From CAYXZO01 sp964469505 (GTDB taxonomy: Bacteria; Fidelibacterota; UBA8477; JABMPR01), in contig CAYXZO010000022.1 of assembly GCA_964469505.1 (NCBI GenBank), forward strand, positions 1 to 36,399: DNA of 36,399 nt, read 5' to 3'. Under the pieces are notes generated by a model that had not been told where the DNA came from, did no database searches, and saw only the letters and a program-made list of their open reading frames with translations. Both the position numbers and the translations under genes were made by a program. Below are positions 1-7,077 of the stretch, in pieces; position 1 is the stretch's first letter, and each line of letters begins with the position of its first letter.

Positions 1-553
1 GTTTGAAGAGAGCCCCACTGACACCAGCTTTGCGATAGGTGATTTTAGCGTCCGCCAGGTTGTAGGAATAGACCGTATTGTCGGCATTTATATCGCGGGG
101 CCGCACCCAGCCCTCCAAGCGCAACAGATTATTTCTTCCGTTAACCTCCAAGGTGCGTTCACCCTTGATATGTAGCAGGCCCTGGGGACTCTTTTCAATC
201 ACTCGGGCGGTTATCTTAGCGGAGAGTTGTTCGTTTTGTTCCGTACCTTCCGAGCCGCTCAAAGCTGAATTGATGCTACTGGCAGCCCCGAATAAGGGCA
301 GATACTTGGTTAAAGTTCCTGTAACCTTGCTGTCAGCTCCGGCCTCGGCCTTGGATGAAGAATTGCTTTTGGCGTTCTGGCGCGCCTGAGCGTTTTCCAT
401 AATCAATACCGTTACGATATCCCCTACTTGCAGGGCCTTAACATCGCTGTAAAGGGAACGTAAATCTCCGGCCAGCGGCTGCGATTGGGCTTGAAGCTGG
501 TTGAATGAGAAAAGAGTTAAAATCAGGAAACCACTCAAAATACGAATTGCCAT
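1..553 (-). CDS. flgH: Flagellar L-ring protein FlgH (3' end beyond window)
   Basis: FlgH forms the outer-membrane L ring, a bushing for the rod. The gene starts with ATG at 553, 2 nt after the flgA stop, and runs off the left edge after 184 codons; the family is usually about 220-240 aa, so the C-terminus is missing. Family features seen: GDIVTVLIMENAQA near residue 43, the segment around LSAKITARVIEKSPQGLLHI, then GERTLEVNGRNNLLRLEG and WVRPRDINADNTVYSYNLADAKI. The N-terminus is a hydrophobic signal segment ending ..FNQLQAQSQ with no cysteine, so the lipobox expected of proteobacterial FlgH is absent. It belongs to the flgF-flgG-flgA-flgH unit. Confidence 0.93.
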   Translation of the reverse strand, partial: MAIRILSGFLILTLFSFNQLQAQSQPLAGDLRSLYSDVKALQVGDIVTVLIMENAQARQNAKSNSSSKAEAGADSKVTGTLTKYLPLFGAASSINSALSGSEGTEQNEQLSAKITARVIEKSPQGLLHIKGERTLEVNGRNNLLRLEGWVRPRDINADNTVYSYNLADAKITYRKAGVSGALFK

Positions 554-554
554 T

Positions 555-1241
555 TCAATTCCTCCCCGTTCCCAGCTCCACTTGCGCTGGCCCCGTCACC
601 ACGGCTGTCTGCAGGCGCCCCGTCTGGGGAATTCTTACCCGCACTGTTTCCCCTGCTCTACCAGTTTGCAGCGCCACCGCTGGTAGCCGTAAGGTGAGTG
701 ATTTGCGCCTGACCGTCAGAGTAACAGGTTTACCAGCCCTGACTAAAGGCGGAATCATTACGGAATTGCGAGTGAGAGGTTTGCCAGACGGTATATAGTT
801 GGCGGCTACTTTGCCATTTATCTCACTGGGGTCCCTAAAATATTCATCCGGTGCCTGACTGAGTTCTATGAGTCGTAGCTGGTATACATCAGCCTTCAGG
901 GTGTCGCCCCGATGAAGAGGTATCGTGGTCACTAGCACCGGCAACTTTATCCGCACATCGGCTGTCATATACCCCAGCTTATTGTCACTCGAACGTCGGC
1001 ACGGGAAGGATTGAATACCAGTTCGCAAAGGGATCCGGTTCAGATCAACCTTAATTGATTGAGCGTGAAGCAGATGGCGACTAATGTGGATGGGACGCAC
1101 ACGGACAGCCTGCATGGGTATGGCGTATCGGCGGGCAATGGAGCGTTGCAGCTCTTGAGCTAATTGATCACGGCTAAGGCCCCAAATTGCCGGGGTGCTG
1201 CCGAGGAGCAAAAACAGATATTTACCAATGCGCTTTATCAT
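555..1241 (-). CDS. flgA: Flagella basal body P-ring formation protein FlgA
   Basis: FlgA is the periplasmic chaperone for assembly of the FlgI P ring. The 228-aa product has an N-terminal hydrophobic segment (about residues 7-21) consistent with a signal peptide, and a C-terminal SAF-like/FlgA domain: the stretch with IPLHRGDTLKADVYQLR, the 'A.NYIPSGKPLTRNSVMIPPLVRAG' region and the final beta-rich part (VTLTVRRKSLTLRLPAVALQ..GRAGETVRVRIPQTGR) match the family layout. It sits 5 nt after flgG and 1 nt before flgH, the usual FlgFGAH order. flgI would be expected just outside the window. Confidence 0.93.
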   Translation of the reverse strand: MIKRIGKYLFLLLGSTPAIWGLSRDQLAQELQRSIARRYAIPMQAVRVRPIHISRHLLHAQSIKVDLNRIPLRTGIQSFPCRRSSDNKLGYMTADVRIKLPVLVTTIPLHRGDTLKADVYQLRLIELSQAPDEYFRDPSEINGKVAANYIPSGKPLTRNSVMIPPLVRAGKPVTLTVRRKSLTLRLPAVALQTGRAGETVRVRIPQTGRLQTAVVTGPAQVELGTGRN

Positions 1242-1246
1242 AACCC

Positions 1247-2035
1247 CTAACGTTTAAGGTTGTTCGCTATGGCCAACAGGTTATCGGCGGTGCGAACTGC
1301 CTTGGAGTTGATTTCATACGTGCGTTGAGCAACGATCAAATCGATCATCTCCCGCACGATATCCACATTCGATTTCTCCAAATAACCCTGGTGGACCGTA
1401 CCGAACCCGGGCTCACCCGGATGCCCGAAAATAGGTTCCCCCGAGCTTTCGGTTTGCACGAACAGGTTTCCACCGATGGCTTTAAGGCCGGCGGGATTCA
1501 TAAACGAGGCCAACTCAATTCGTCCAATTTCCTCCGGACTTTCCTGGCCATCAATAGTGACGCTGACTACCCCATCCTCACTGATGTTGATACTATTGGT
1601 ACCTTCAGGGATAGTTATATCGGGGTACAACCGCAACCCGCTGCTATTCACTAAATTGCCCTCCGCATCTACCTGAAAAGAGCCGTCTCGGGTGTAAGCA
1701 ATGCTTCCGTCCGGTCGAGTGACCTGGAAAAATCCCCGTCCATGGATTCCCATATCCAGAGGATTATTGGTTTCCTCCAGCGGCCCTTGTGAAAAGGTAC
1801 GGAAGGTTGCCACGGCCTGGTTCCCCAAGCCTACTTGAAGAGTGGCCGGCTTGCCATGCTGTTGGCGACCATCGGCCTCCCCGGTCTGCACCGTCTCGTA
1901 CAATAAATCTTGAAAAGCAACGCGAGCTTTTTTAAACCCGGTAGTATTGGCATTGGCAAGGTTGTTGGCAATTTCATCAACTTTAAGCTGTTGGGCAGCC
2001 ATTCCCAGCGCGGCGGTTCGTAACGAACGAAGCAT
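1247..2035 (-). CDS. flgG: Flagellar distal rod protein FlgG
   Basis: FlgG builds the distal rod of the flagellar basal body. The 262-aa length matches the family. The N-terminal rod motif lies at residues 1-40 (MLRSLRTAALGMAAQQ, then NNLANANTTGFKKARV), the central FlgE/F/G beta domain includes PLDMGIHGRGFFQV and TRDGSFQVDAEGNLV, and the C-terminal helix has SNVDIVREMIDLIVAQRTYE and NLLAIANNL. A good ribosome site (GAGGGTG) precedes the ATG. It lies 18 nt after flgF and 5 nt before flgA. Confidence 0.97.
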   Translation of the reverse strand: MLRSLRTAALGMAAQQLKVDEIANNLANANTTGFKKARVAFQDLLYETVQTGEADGRQQHGKPATLQVGLGNQAVATFRTFSQGPLEETNNPLDMGIHGRGFFQVTRPDGSIAYTRDGSFQVDAEGNLVNSSGLRLYPDITIPEGTNSINISEDGVVSVTIDGQESPEEIGRIELASFMNPAGLKAIGGNLFVQTESSGEPIFGHPGEPGFGTVHQGYLEKSNVDIVREMIDLIVAQRTYEINSKAVRTADNLLAIANNLKR

Positions 2036-2053
2036 ATTACACCCTCTTCCCTA

Positions 2054-2767
2054 TTAATATTTAGGAATCGTATTCGAGGCTTTTTTCAAAGTATCGTCAA
2101 TAGTCCTAACTACTCGTTGAGCTGTTTGGAAACGGCGCTCCATTTCAATTAAGCTTACCATTTCCCTGACCGGCTTAACATTGGCCGTCTCCAGTTTCCC
2201 TTGCAAAACCTGCGGTTGTTCCAACTCTTTAGGCTCTACTGAACCCGTATTGCGGAAAGCATTTCCCCCAGCCTTCCGTAAACCGCTGTAGCTCTCAAAA
2301 TCAACCAAGCGCAGCCGGTCTACCAGATGGTCACCTAGAAACAAACTCCCATCGCGGGCCAGGCGGATATCAACCGGTTGTCCTTCTTCATACGCTAAGT
2401 AAATATCACCACCTTCACCCTGTACACGATCCCCGGCAGCGTTGACCAGATACCCCTGAGCATCTACATGGAAGTGTCCGTCTCGACTATACAATTCCTC
2501 TTCTCCTCTACGCACCACGAAGAACCCCTTGCCGGCGAAGGCAAAATCCAGCGGCTCATTTGTGCTTACCAGGGTACCCTGGGAGAAATCGACCATGGTG
2601 CGAGCTCTTAAAGTCGCATGCCTGGCATCGGAAAGAACGTCGTAAAAAAACAGATCCTGCTTGAAAGCGGTGGTATTAGTATTGGCTAGATTATTAGCCA
2701 CGACTTCGTTGTAACGTAGCTGAGCCTCCATTACCTGTTTTAGTTCATGTAGTTTAGCCGTCAGCAT
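2054..2767 (-). CDS. flgF: Flagellar proximal rod protein FlgF
   Basis: FlgF is a proximal-rod subunit. With the start chosen here the product is 237 aa. The reading frame stays open to an ATG at 2815, but that would add 16 residues unlike the family, has no ribosome site and would place the sigma-54 promoter (2799-2814) inside the gene. The ATG at 2767 has GAGGTGA just upstream and gives MLTAKLHELKQVMEAQLRY.. then NNLANTNTTAFKQD, the rod-family N-terminus. PLDFAFAGKGFFVV and SRDGHFHVDAQGYLVN mark the central domain; ANVKPVREMVSLIEMERRFQ is the C-terminal helix. First gene of the flgFGAH unit. Confidence 0.94.
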   Translation of the reverse strand: MLTAKLHELKQVMEAQLRYNEVVANNLANTNTTAFKQDLFFYDVLSDARHATLRARTMVDFSQGTLVSTNEPLDFAFAGKGFFVVRRGEEELYSRDGHFHVDAQGYLVNAAGDRVQGEGGDIYLAYEEGQPVDIRLARDGSLFLGDHLVDRLRLVDFESYSGLRKAGGNAFRNTGSVEPKELEQPQVLQGKLETANVKPVREMVSLIEMERRFQTAQRVVRTIDDTLKKASNTIPKY

Positions 2768-2798
2768 ACTCACCTCATTTTTCTGCTGCTCCACTTTT

Positions 2799-2814
2799 CG
2801 CAAGTCCGGTGCCA
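2799..2814 (-). promoter_or_regulatory. Sigma-54 promoter of flgF
   Basis: Minus-strand sequence TGGCAC-CGGAC-TTGCG: a perfect TGGCAC -24 box, the invariant GG-N10-GC spacing and TTGC at -12. The predicted transcription start is near 2788, giving a leader of about 20 nt that contains the flgF ribosome site and ends at the ATG at 2767. The family consensus (TGGCACG-N4-TTGCA) is established knowledge; the match is seen directly. Confidence 0.85.
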
Positions 2815-2978
2815 TTAGAATTCAATGTTCTGAACCCAGGATTCAGAGCTCACGGGTCTCAATCTATCTCATTGATTTTTTAGAAATTACGGGTGTAAAT
2901 AAATTCCATGTAGTAGCTATTTAAGACAACTATGTGGAGGGGAATCTTTAGAGTGAAAGGAATTTCTTGACGAAGGGA

Positions 2979-2991
2979 GGAATTATTTTCC
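2979..2991 (-). promoter_or_regulatory. Candidate upstream activator site, GGAAAATAATTCC
   Basis: A 13-bp near-dyad on the minus strand, about 165-180 bp upstream of the flgF sigma-54 promoter and just after the end of the kinase-like gene. It differs by one base from GGAAAATATTTCC found upstream of flgB and resembles the dyad upstream of fliL. Its distance fits an enhancer for a sigma-54 activator; that role is inferred. Confidence 0.45.
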
Positions 2992-3001
2992 CAGCATTTT
3001 T

Positions 3002-3820
3002 TTACGGGGTTTTGTCAGGTAGAACGGTCATCTGCGTGTTACCCACGTAAGGTTCACTTCGAGGATCATCGATGTTTTGCAAGCGCAAAGTCAGTTTTTG
3101 AATTTTCCGAGCCTGGTTGAGAACTGTCTTCAAACTGGTTTGGATTTTTTCCTGCGGTAAACTGGGCCAACTCAATTGTAGAAGTTCTACTAAACCGATG
3201 ATCGCGGTCAGGGGATTATTTATCTCATGGTTAACTCTGGCCACAATTTGTCCGATGGCAGCTAATTTCTCCTTACGTACCAACTCATCCTGGGCTGCTT
3301 TGAGTTCTTTGACCAGCTTTTGCAGCTGCTTGTGCTGTTCCTTTATCCGCCGGTTGGTTTCGGCTCGATCGAGGATAAGGCTGATATATAAGCCTATTTC
3401 CGCATAAACGTCCTTTTGGTCCTGCCGATAGGCATATTCGCGCTGCTGGGCAAAATTGACCACCCCCAGCAATTCTTTACGGCTCCAAAGGGGGATACTC
3501 AGAAAAGACAAAAAACGACCGGTGCGTCCGGGACGAGCTTTTTTTAAAGATTCGACAATTAGAGGTTTTTTCCGAGCAGCCGTCCAGGACACAATTCCAT
3601 CTCCGCTGGTAAACTCCACTTCATCCGCCAGATTAACTACAGAAGGTCCTTCCTGATAGGCCACGTGGAAATCCTTACCATTGCCCTGATGCATAAAAAG
3701 AGTTACAGAATGGTACGGAATAACTCGCCGCACTACTTCGAACAGCCGGGGCAAAAGCTTCTTCTCCGATAAATCGGTGTAAATTATTTCGGCGATACTG
3801 GCTAAAAGTTCAGAGTCCAT
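3002..3820 (-). CDS. GAF-HisKA protein, sensor kinase half without ATPase domain
   Basis: The 272-aa product has a GAF-like domain (about residues 5-155), a charged coiled-coil (158-190) and one HisKA-type H-box with a phosphorylatable histidine: ARVNHEINNPLTAIIGLVELL (about 194-214). It then has a short second helix and stops; there is no HATPase_c domain (no N, G1 or G2 box), so alone it cannot phosphorylate itself. No transmembrane segment. It starts 15 nt after the PAS protein gene and is followed by the flgF promoter gap. It could be a dimerisation/phosphotransfer partner, possibly with the preceding gene product, feeding the FlrC-type activator; that pairing is inferred. Truncation by mutation is less likely because the stop is followed by unrelated noncoding sequence with a regulatory role. 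Confidence 0.75.
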   Translation of the reverse strand: MDSELLASIAEIIYTDLSEKKLLPRLFEVVRRVIPYHSVTLFMHQGNGKDFHVAYQEGPSVVNLADEVEFTSGDGIVSWTAARKKPLIVESLKKARPGRTGRFLSFLSIPLWSRKELLGVVNFAQQREYAYRQDQKDVYAEIGLYISLILDRAETNRRIKEQHKQLQKLVKELKAAQDELVRKEKLAAIGQIVARVNHEINNPLTAIIGLVELLQLSWPSLPQEKIQTSLKTVLNQARKIQKLTLRLQNIDDPRSEPYVGNTQMTVLPDKTP

Positions 3821-3835
3821 TCCAGCGATTCACCA

Positions 3836-4963
3836 TTACGAAGAACTGCTATGTTGCAATTCAGCAAGGCAGCGCAATAAGGTTCGTTCCTCATTTGCCA
3901 AGTCGGGTAGTTTAATGACCACGATCAATCCTTTTGGACCCATTCGTAAGCGACGAATTTGTCCCCCCAGCTTTTCCACTCTGCTCTGCAACTGACGCTT
4001 GAAAGCCGCTGGCAACTTATTCCGGGAACGGGCAGCTTTAAAAAGTACAACCAAATCTATGATACTTTCTCCCTCCCGTTGAGCCCGAAAAATTAGCTCC
4101 TCTGATTGGTCAGGATCGGCCAGCTGCACCACCCAGATGAGAATTTCGCCGATCAATTGGAAAGCATCCGCATATGAGGTATAAAGTCCAATTTCAGCCT
4201 GAATCTCGTTACGAACCTTTAGCTTGTGACTCATGAGCCAGATGTCGTAATCATAGCTAACGTCATCCACTAAATCTTTTAGCACCAGGCGTGTCAAATA
4301 ACGGCCGCTCAACAGGTTCTGTTTGCGGAGGACGGCCCCAGTTTGGGCCGCCAGCTTGGCAATGCCGTTACAAAGGGAGTCGGCTGCGTGGCGTAGTTGT
4401 TCGTCTTTCAGATTGGCCTGGCTGAGAAACGATTTAAGCTGATCAGCCTGAATCTGCAACCTCGTCAAGGTTTGAGAAAAATGGTGTAAAAGGTTAATGA
4501 ATGGATTGAATTGACTACGTTGCGGTTCGGAAGCCGGCAGATGAGAATCGGTGATTTCTGCCTGATCGGGTTGAATAGGAAGAATAGATTCCAGGCTTAG
4601 GAGATAATATTCAGGTTGGTTATTGGCGGGAAGTAAACGTTTCACATGGCAAACAACCTGCATCCGTCCATAGGGAGTCTGCAATACCCCCGAGAGATCG
4701 GATAGCGCTCCACTTGCCGTCAAATCCAAGCGTTCCAGCCAGGAAGATTCCTGTTGGGTGCCAGAGGATGGAGCGAACTCGAAATACTGCTCCACTTGGC
4801 TATCGATGGCCTCCGATCCCACCAGATCTAACGCCTTGGTATTGGCATAGCGAATTATATGTTGGGAATCAAAAATCAGGATTGGTCGTTCTAGAGCTTC
4901 CAGAATAGCTACGGTAGTAGCATAATCTTTTAAAGCAGCTTTGCTATCTGGGGGTGAATTCAT
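3836..4963 (-). CDS. PAS protein with degenerate histidine-kinase-like region
   Basis: The 375-aa soluble product begins with a PAS-like domain (about residues 18-130; ILEALERPILIFDSQHIIRY). Two long helices follow (about 150-215) in the place of a DHp domain, but there is no normal H-box. The rest (about 220-360) is laid out like an HATPase_c fold: a region resembling the N-box helix (DAFQLIGEILIWVVQLAD) lacks the conserved asparagine, no DxGxG is seen, yet the end (VEKLGGQIRRLRMGPKGLIVVIKLP, in part) copies the last G-box strand pattern. I read it as a pseudokinase. Start ATG overlaps the stop of the preceding small gene (TAATG), so they are translationally coupled. Function unknown. Confidence 0.65.
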   Translation of the reverse strand: MNSPPDSKAALKDYATTVAILEALERPILIFDSQHIIRYANTKALDLVGSEAIDSQVEQYFEFAPSSGTQQESSWLERLDLTASGALSDLSGVLQTPYGRMQVVCHVKRLLPANNQPEYYLLSLESILPIQPDQAEITDSHLPASEPQRSQFNPFINLLHHFSQTLTRLQIQADQLKSFLSQANLKDEQLRHAADSLCNGIAKLAAQTGAVLRKQNLLSGRYLTRLVLKDLVDDVSYDYDIWLMSHKLKVRNEIQAEIGLYTSYADAFQLIGEILIWVVQLADPDQSEELIFRAQREGESIIDLVVLFKAARSRNKLPAAFKRQLQSRVEKLGGQIRRLRMGPKGLIVVIKLPDLANEERTLLRCLAELQHSSSS

Positions 4964-5226
4964 TATTGGGCAAGAATATCAATATGACGAGCCGCAGGTG
5001 GGAGCGAGGACTGATCATTTGATGAAGGGGTCGAAGAAGGAGGTTCGGCGGTAGCCGAAGCAGCAGAGGAAGAACTTATATCCACCTTATCCTCAATTGT
5101 GCGCTTCTTTGCCTCTTGCTCCTTTCTTCGTTGCCTCTCTTCCTTTTGCTCGCGAGTGATCTCTTTAACCCGTGTAATGCTCGCCACAGGTTTTGAGAAA
5201 TTTACGTTGTAATCAAACTCCGGCAT
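4963..5226 (-). CDS. Small charged protein after fliA with FlgM-like motif
   Basis: An 87-aa hydrophilic protein with a good ribosome site (GAGGTGA) 9 nt after fliA. Residues 20-45 are a charged helix rich in E, K and R; residues 45-50 read EDKVDIS, the kind of short motif found in the N-terminal half of the anti-sigma-28 factor FlgM (DRVxxS). The remainder is low-complexity Ser/Ala/Pro, ending HIDILAQ. The C-terminal helices by which FlgM binds sigma-28 are not visible, so a FlgM identity is not supported; the position next to fliA makes a link to FliA control possible but unproven. Confidence 0.6.
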   Translation of the reverse strand: MPEFDYNVNFSKPVASITRVKEITREQKEERQRRKEQEAKKRTIEDKVDISSSSAASATAEPPSSTPSSNDQSSLPPAARHIDILAQ

Positions 5227-5234
5227 GGCTCACC

Positions 5235-5990
5235 TCACAATACCATCTTGCGGATAGTTTTGAGGGTTTCCTTAAGTATTTGCGACACTCTGGATTCCGT
5301 CACTTCCAAAATCTTACTAATATCTGCCAGAGTCAATTCTTCGTAATAGTACAAAGCCAAAATTAATCTTTGTCGCTCGGGCAATCGTTTAATTGCTTCT
5401 TTAATACGATTTTTCAAACTCTCCTGCTGGAAGATTTCCTCCGGAGAAAGAGCTTCCGGATCGGCGATAAGCTCCTGCAAGCTTCTCACTTCCTGATCAT
5501 CCACCGGCTGATCGAGAGACTCCAACACTACGGGTGCTCTATTAGTCAGATTGTCCAACTCCAAGGGAGTCATATTCAGATGATCCTGGAGCTCTTCCGG
5601 CGACGGATCCCGCCCCAGTTGTTGCCTTAATGTTTCTTTGGCTGCATTTAACTTTTTCTCTCGATGGTAACGATCTTTACTCTCTATATACTCACGTCTT
5701 AGCGCATCGTAGATTTCACCTTTTATTCGCATGTATGCATAAGTCTTAAATTTCACTCCTTTAGTAGGGTTGTAACGATCCAGGGCATCCAACAACCCCA
5801 CAACTCCGAATTGATATAAATCGGAAAGTTCCAGACTACTCCCCTGCTGAAGTGGAATCCGTCCCACGATATATTTGACCAGCGGCAAATAGCTTTTTAT
5901 TACCTGTTCCTTTCTCTGAGGTGTGGGATTACGGTAATAATCCAGCAGTAATTGTTCGCTCAGATCCTCGTGGATAACGGAGTATGTCAT
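5235..5990 (-). CDS. fliA: RNA polymerase sigma factor FliA (sigma-28)
   Basis: FliA directs RNA polymerase to late flagellar genes such as flagellin. The 251-aa product shows sigma region 2 (LPLVKYIVGRIP.., ELSDLYQFGVVGLLDALDRY, GVKFKTYAYMRIKGEIYDALR), region 3 (LNAAKETLRQQLGRDPSPEEL) and region 4 (LPERQRLILALYYYEELTLADI, then the helix-turn-helix VTESRVSQILKETLKTIR). Length and domains match the FliA/WhiG class. A ribosome site AGGTAGGG precedes the ATG. It ends the export-gene block after flhF-flhG and a small membrane-protein gene. Confidence 0.97.
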   Translation of the reverse strand: MTYSVIHEDLSEQLLLDYYRNPTPQRKEQVIKSYLPLVKYIVGRIPLQQGSSLELSDLYQFGVVGLLDALDRYNPTKGVKFKTYAYMRIKGEIYDALRREYIESKDRYHREKKLNAAKETLRQQLGRDPSPEELQDHLNMTPLELDNLTNRAPVVLESLDQPVDDQEVRSLQELIADPEALSPEEIFQQESLKNRIKEAIKRLPERQRLILALYYYEELTLADISKILEVTESRVSQILKETLKTIRKMVL

Positions 5991-6001
5991 TCCCTACCTC
6001 A

Positions 6002-6220
6002 CTAGCGGGCTTCTGTTTGATCTTCTGGGACGTTCTGGGGCGTCATCAGGACCAAACCTAAGCGCAGAAAAAAACCGCCGAGGATGAAAACCAATAAAAC
6101 GCCCAGGAAAACTACAATCGCTCGAAAACCCGCTACATAAATACGCCCTCCTTGAATAAGCACGAAAGTGAAGGTGAATGCCGCCAAAGTAACTGCCAAG
6201 CGATATACCAGGCGTTTCAT
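6002..6220 (-). CDS. Small two-helix membrane protein
   Basis: A 72-aa product with two predicted transmembrane helices (about residues 5-24 and 32-56) and a short polar tail (QNVPEDQTEAR). I do not recognise the family. Its ATG overlaps the flhG stop (ATGA type, 4 nt) and it ends 11 nt before fliA, so it is coupled to both. A second frame over the same region (5994-6236) is also open but gives an unlikely protein; the membrane-protein frame fits better with its hydrophobicity and the translational coupling. Confidence 0.65.
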   Translation of the reverse strand: MKRLVYRLAVTLAAFTFTFVLIQGGRIYVAGFRAIVVFLGVLLVFILGGFFLRLGLVLMTPQNVPEDQTEAR

Positions 6221-7068
6221 GCTTCACCTCCAACAAAAAAATGTCCCAGGCTTTTAATCATATCACTTGAACGCCGCTTCTCTGGCGGCATGTAATCGGG
6301 CAAGCGGTACAGCTTAGCTAGCACCCGCTTCAAAGCATAGGTTGCGGAACACAAGGGAAACATCTGGACAAAAGGCTGTTGGCTACGCACCGCTTCCTGG
6401 ACATTCTCATCTATGGGGATGGAAGCAGCATAGTACAGGTCAGTCCCTAGAAATCGTTGGGTCATTAAATTCAACTTGCTGTAAAGATTACGTCCTTCCT
6501 CCTCACTACTTACCAAATTGGGGACCAGCAAAATCGGCAACCCCGGCCGTTGAGTAATAATCATCTTCATCATACCATAGGCATCGGCGATGGAAGCCGG
6601 ATCGGGAGTAACTACCACCACCACTTTCCGAGAGTTTAAGACGAAGGATAGAACATTTTTACCTATACCTGAGGCAGTGTCAAAAAGAATAGCGTCATAC
6701 CCTGTTTGGAGAGTTTTAAAATAGTCAAAAAGGCGGGCAATTAGTTTATCCTCTTGATTGACCAGTTCCGCCAGTGCCGAAGAAGCTGGTAGGATGTGGA
6801 TTCCTCGAGCGACCTTGTAGAGCACTTTGCTGAAATCGCGTTCCTCTCTGAAGGCATCAGCCAGATTGGCCTTGATCGGCAATCCGAGTACTAGATCCAC
6901 ATTCCCCAGGTGAATATCGGCATCAACCAACATTACTTTTCGGCCGGTTTGATTAATCAGGTAAGCCAGATTAGCTGCGATGTTAGTCTTACCAACTCCA
7001 CCTTTGCCGCTGGTAATGGCAATTGCCTGGTTGATCGGAATTCTGCTGTAGATTTCTACTTGGCTCAC
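6217..7068 (-). CDS. flhG: MinD-family ATPase FlhG (FleN/YlxH), flagellar number regulator
   Basis: FlhG is a membrane-cycling ParA/MinD ATPase that limits flagellar number and works with FlhF. The 283-aa product has the deviant Walker A motif SGKGGVGKTN at residues 20-29, the switch I-like VDADIHLGNVDLVLGL and the switch II ILFDTASGIGKNVLSF. It lacks an N-terminal DQAxxLR-type extension beyond about 12 residues. The start is GTG at 7068, preceded by GGGAG, 9 nt after the flhF stop. The order flhA-flhF-flhG-fliA is widespread in polar-flagellated bacteria. Confidence 0.95.
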   Translation of the reverse strand: MSQVEIYSRIPINQAIAITSGKGGVGKTNIAANLAYLINQTGRKVMLVDADIHLGNVDLVLGLPIKANLADAFREERDFSKVLYKVARGIHILPASSALAELVNQEDKLIARLFDYFKTLQTGYDAILFDTASGIGKNVLSFVLNSRKVVVVVTPDPASIADAYGMMKMIITQRPGLPILLVPNLVSSEEEGRNLYSKLNLMTQRFLGTDLYYAASIPIDENVQEAVRSQQPFVQMFPLCSATYALKRVLAKLYRLPDYMPPEKRRSSDMIKSLGHFFVGGEA

Positions 7069-7077
7069 TCTTCTCCC

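Noticed and set aside
2254..2266. Exact GGAAA-N3-TTTCC match
   Set aside because: It lies inside flgF coding sequence, with a GCA centre and no extended palindrome; taken as the chance background of the motif.
2768..2815. N-terminal extension of FlgF to ATG 2815
   Set aside because: It covers the sigma-54 promoter, has no ribosome site and does not look like the rod-protein N-terminus.
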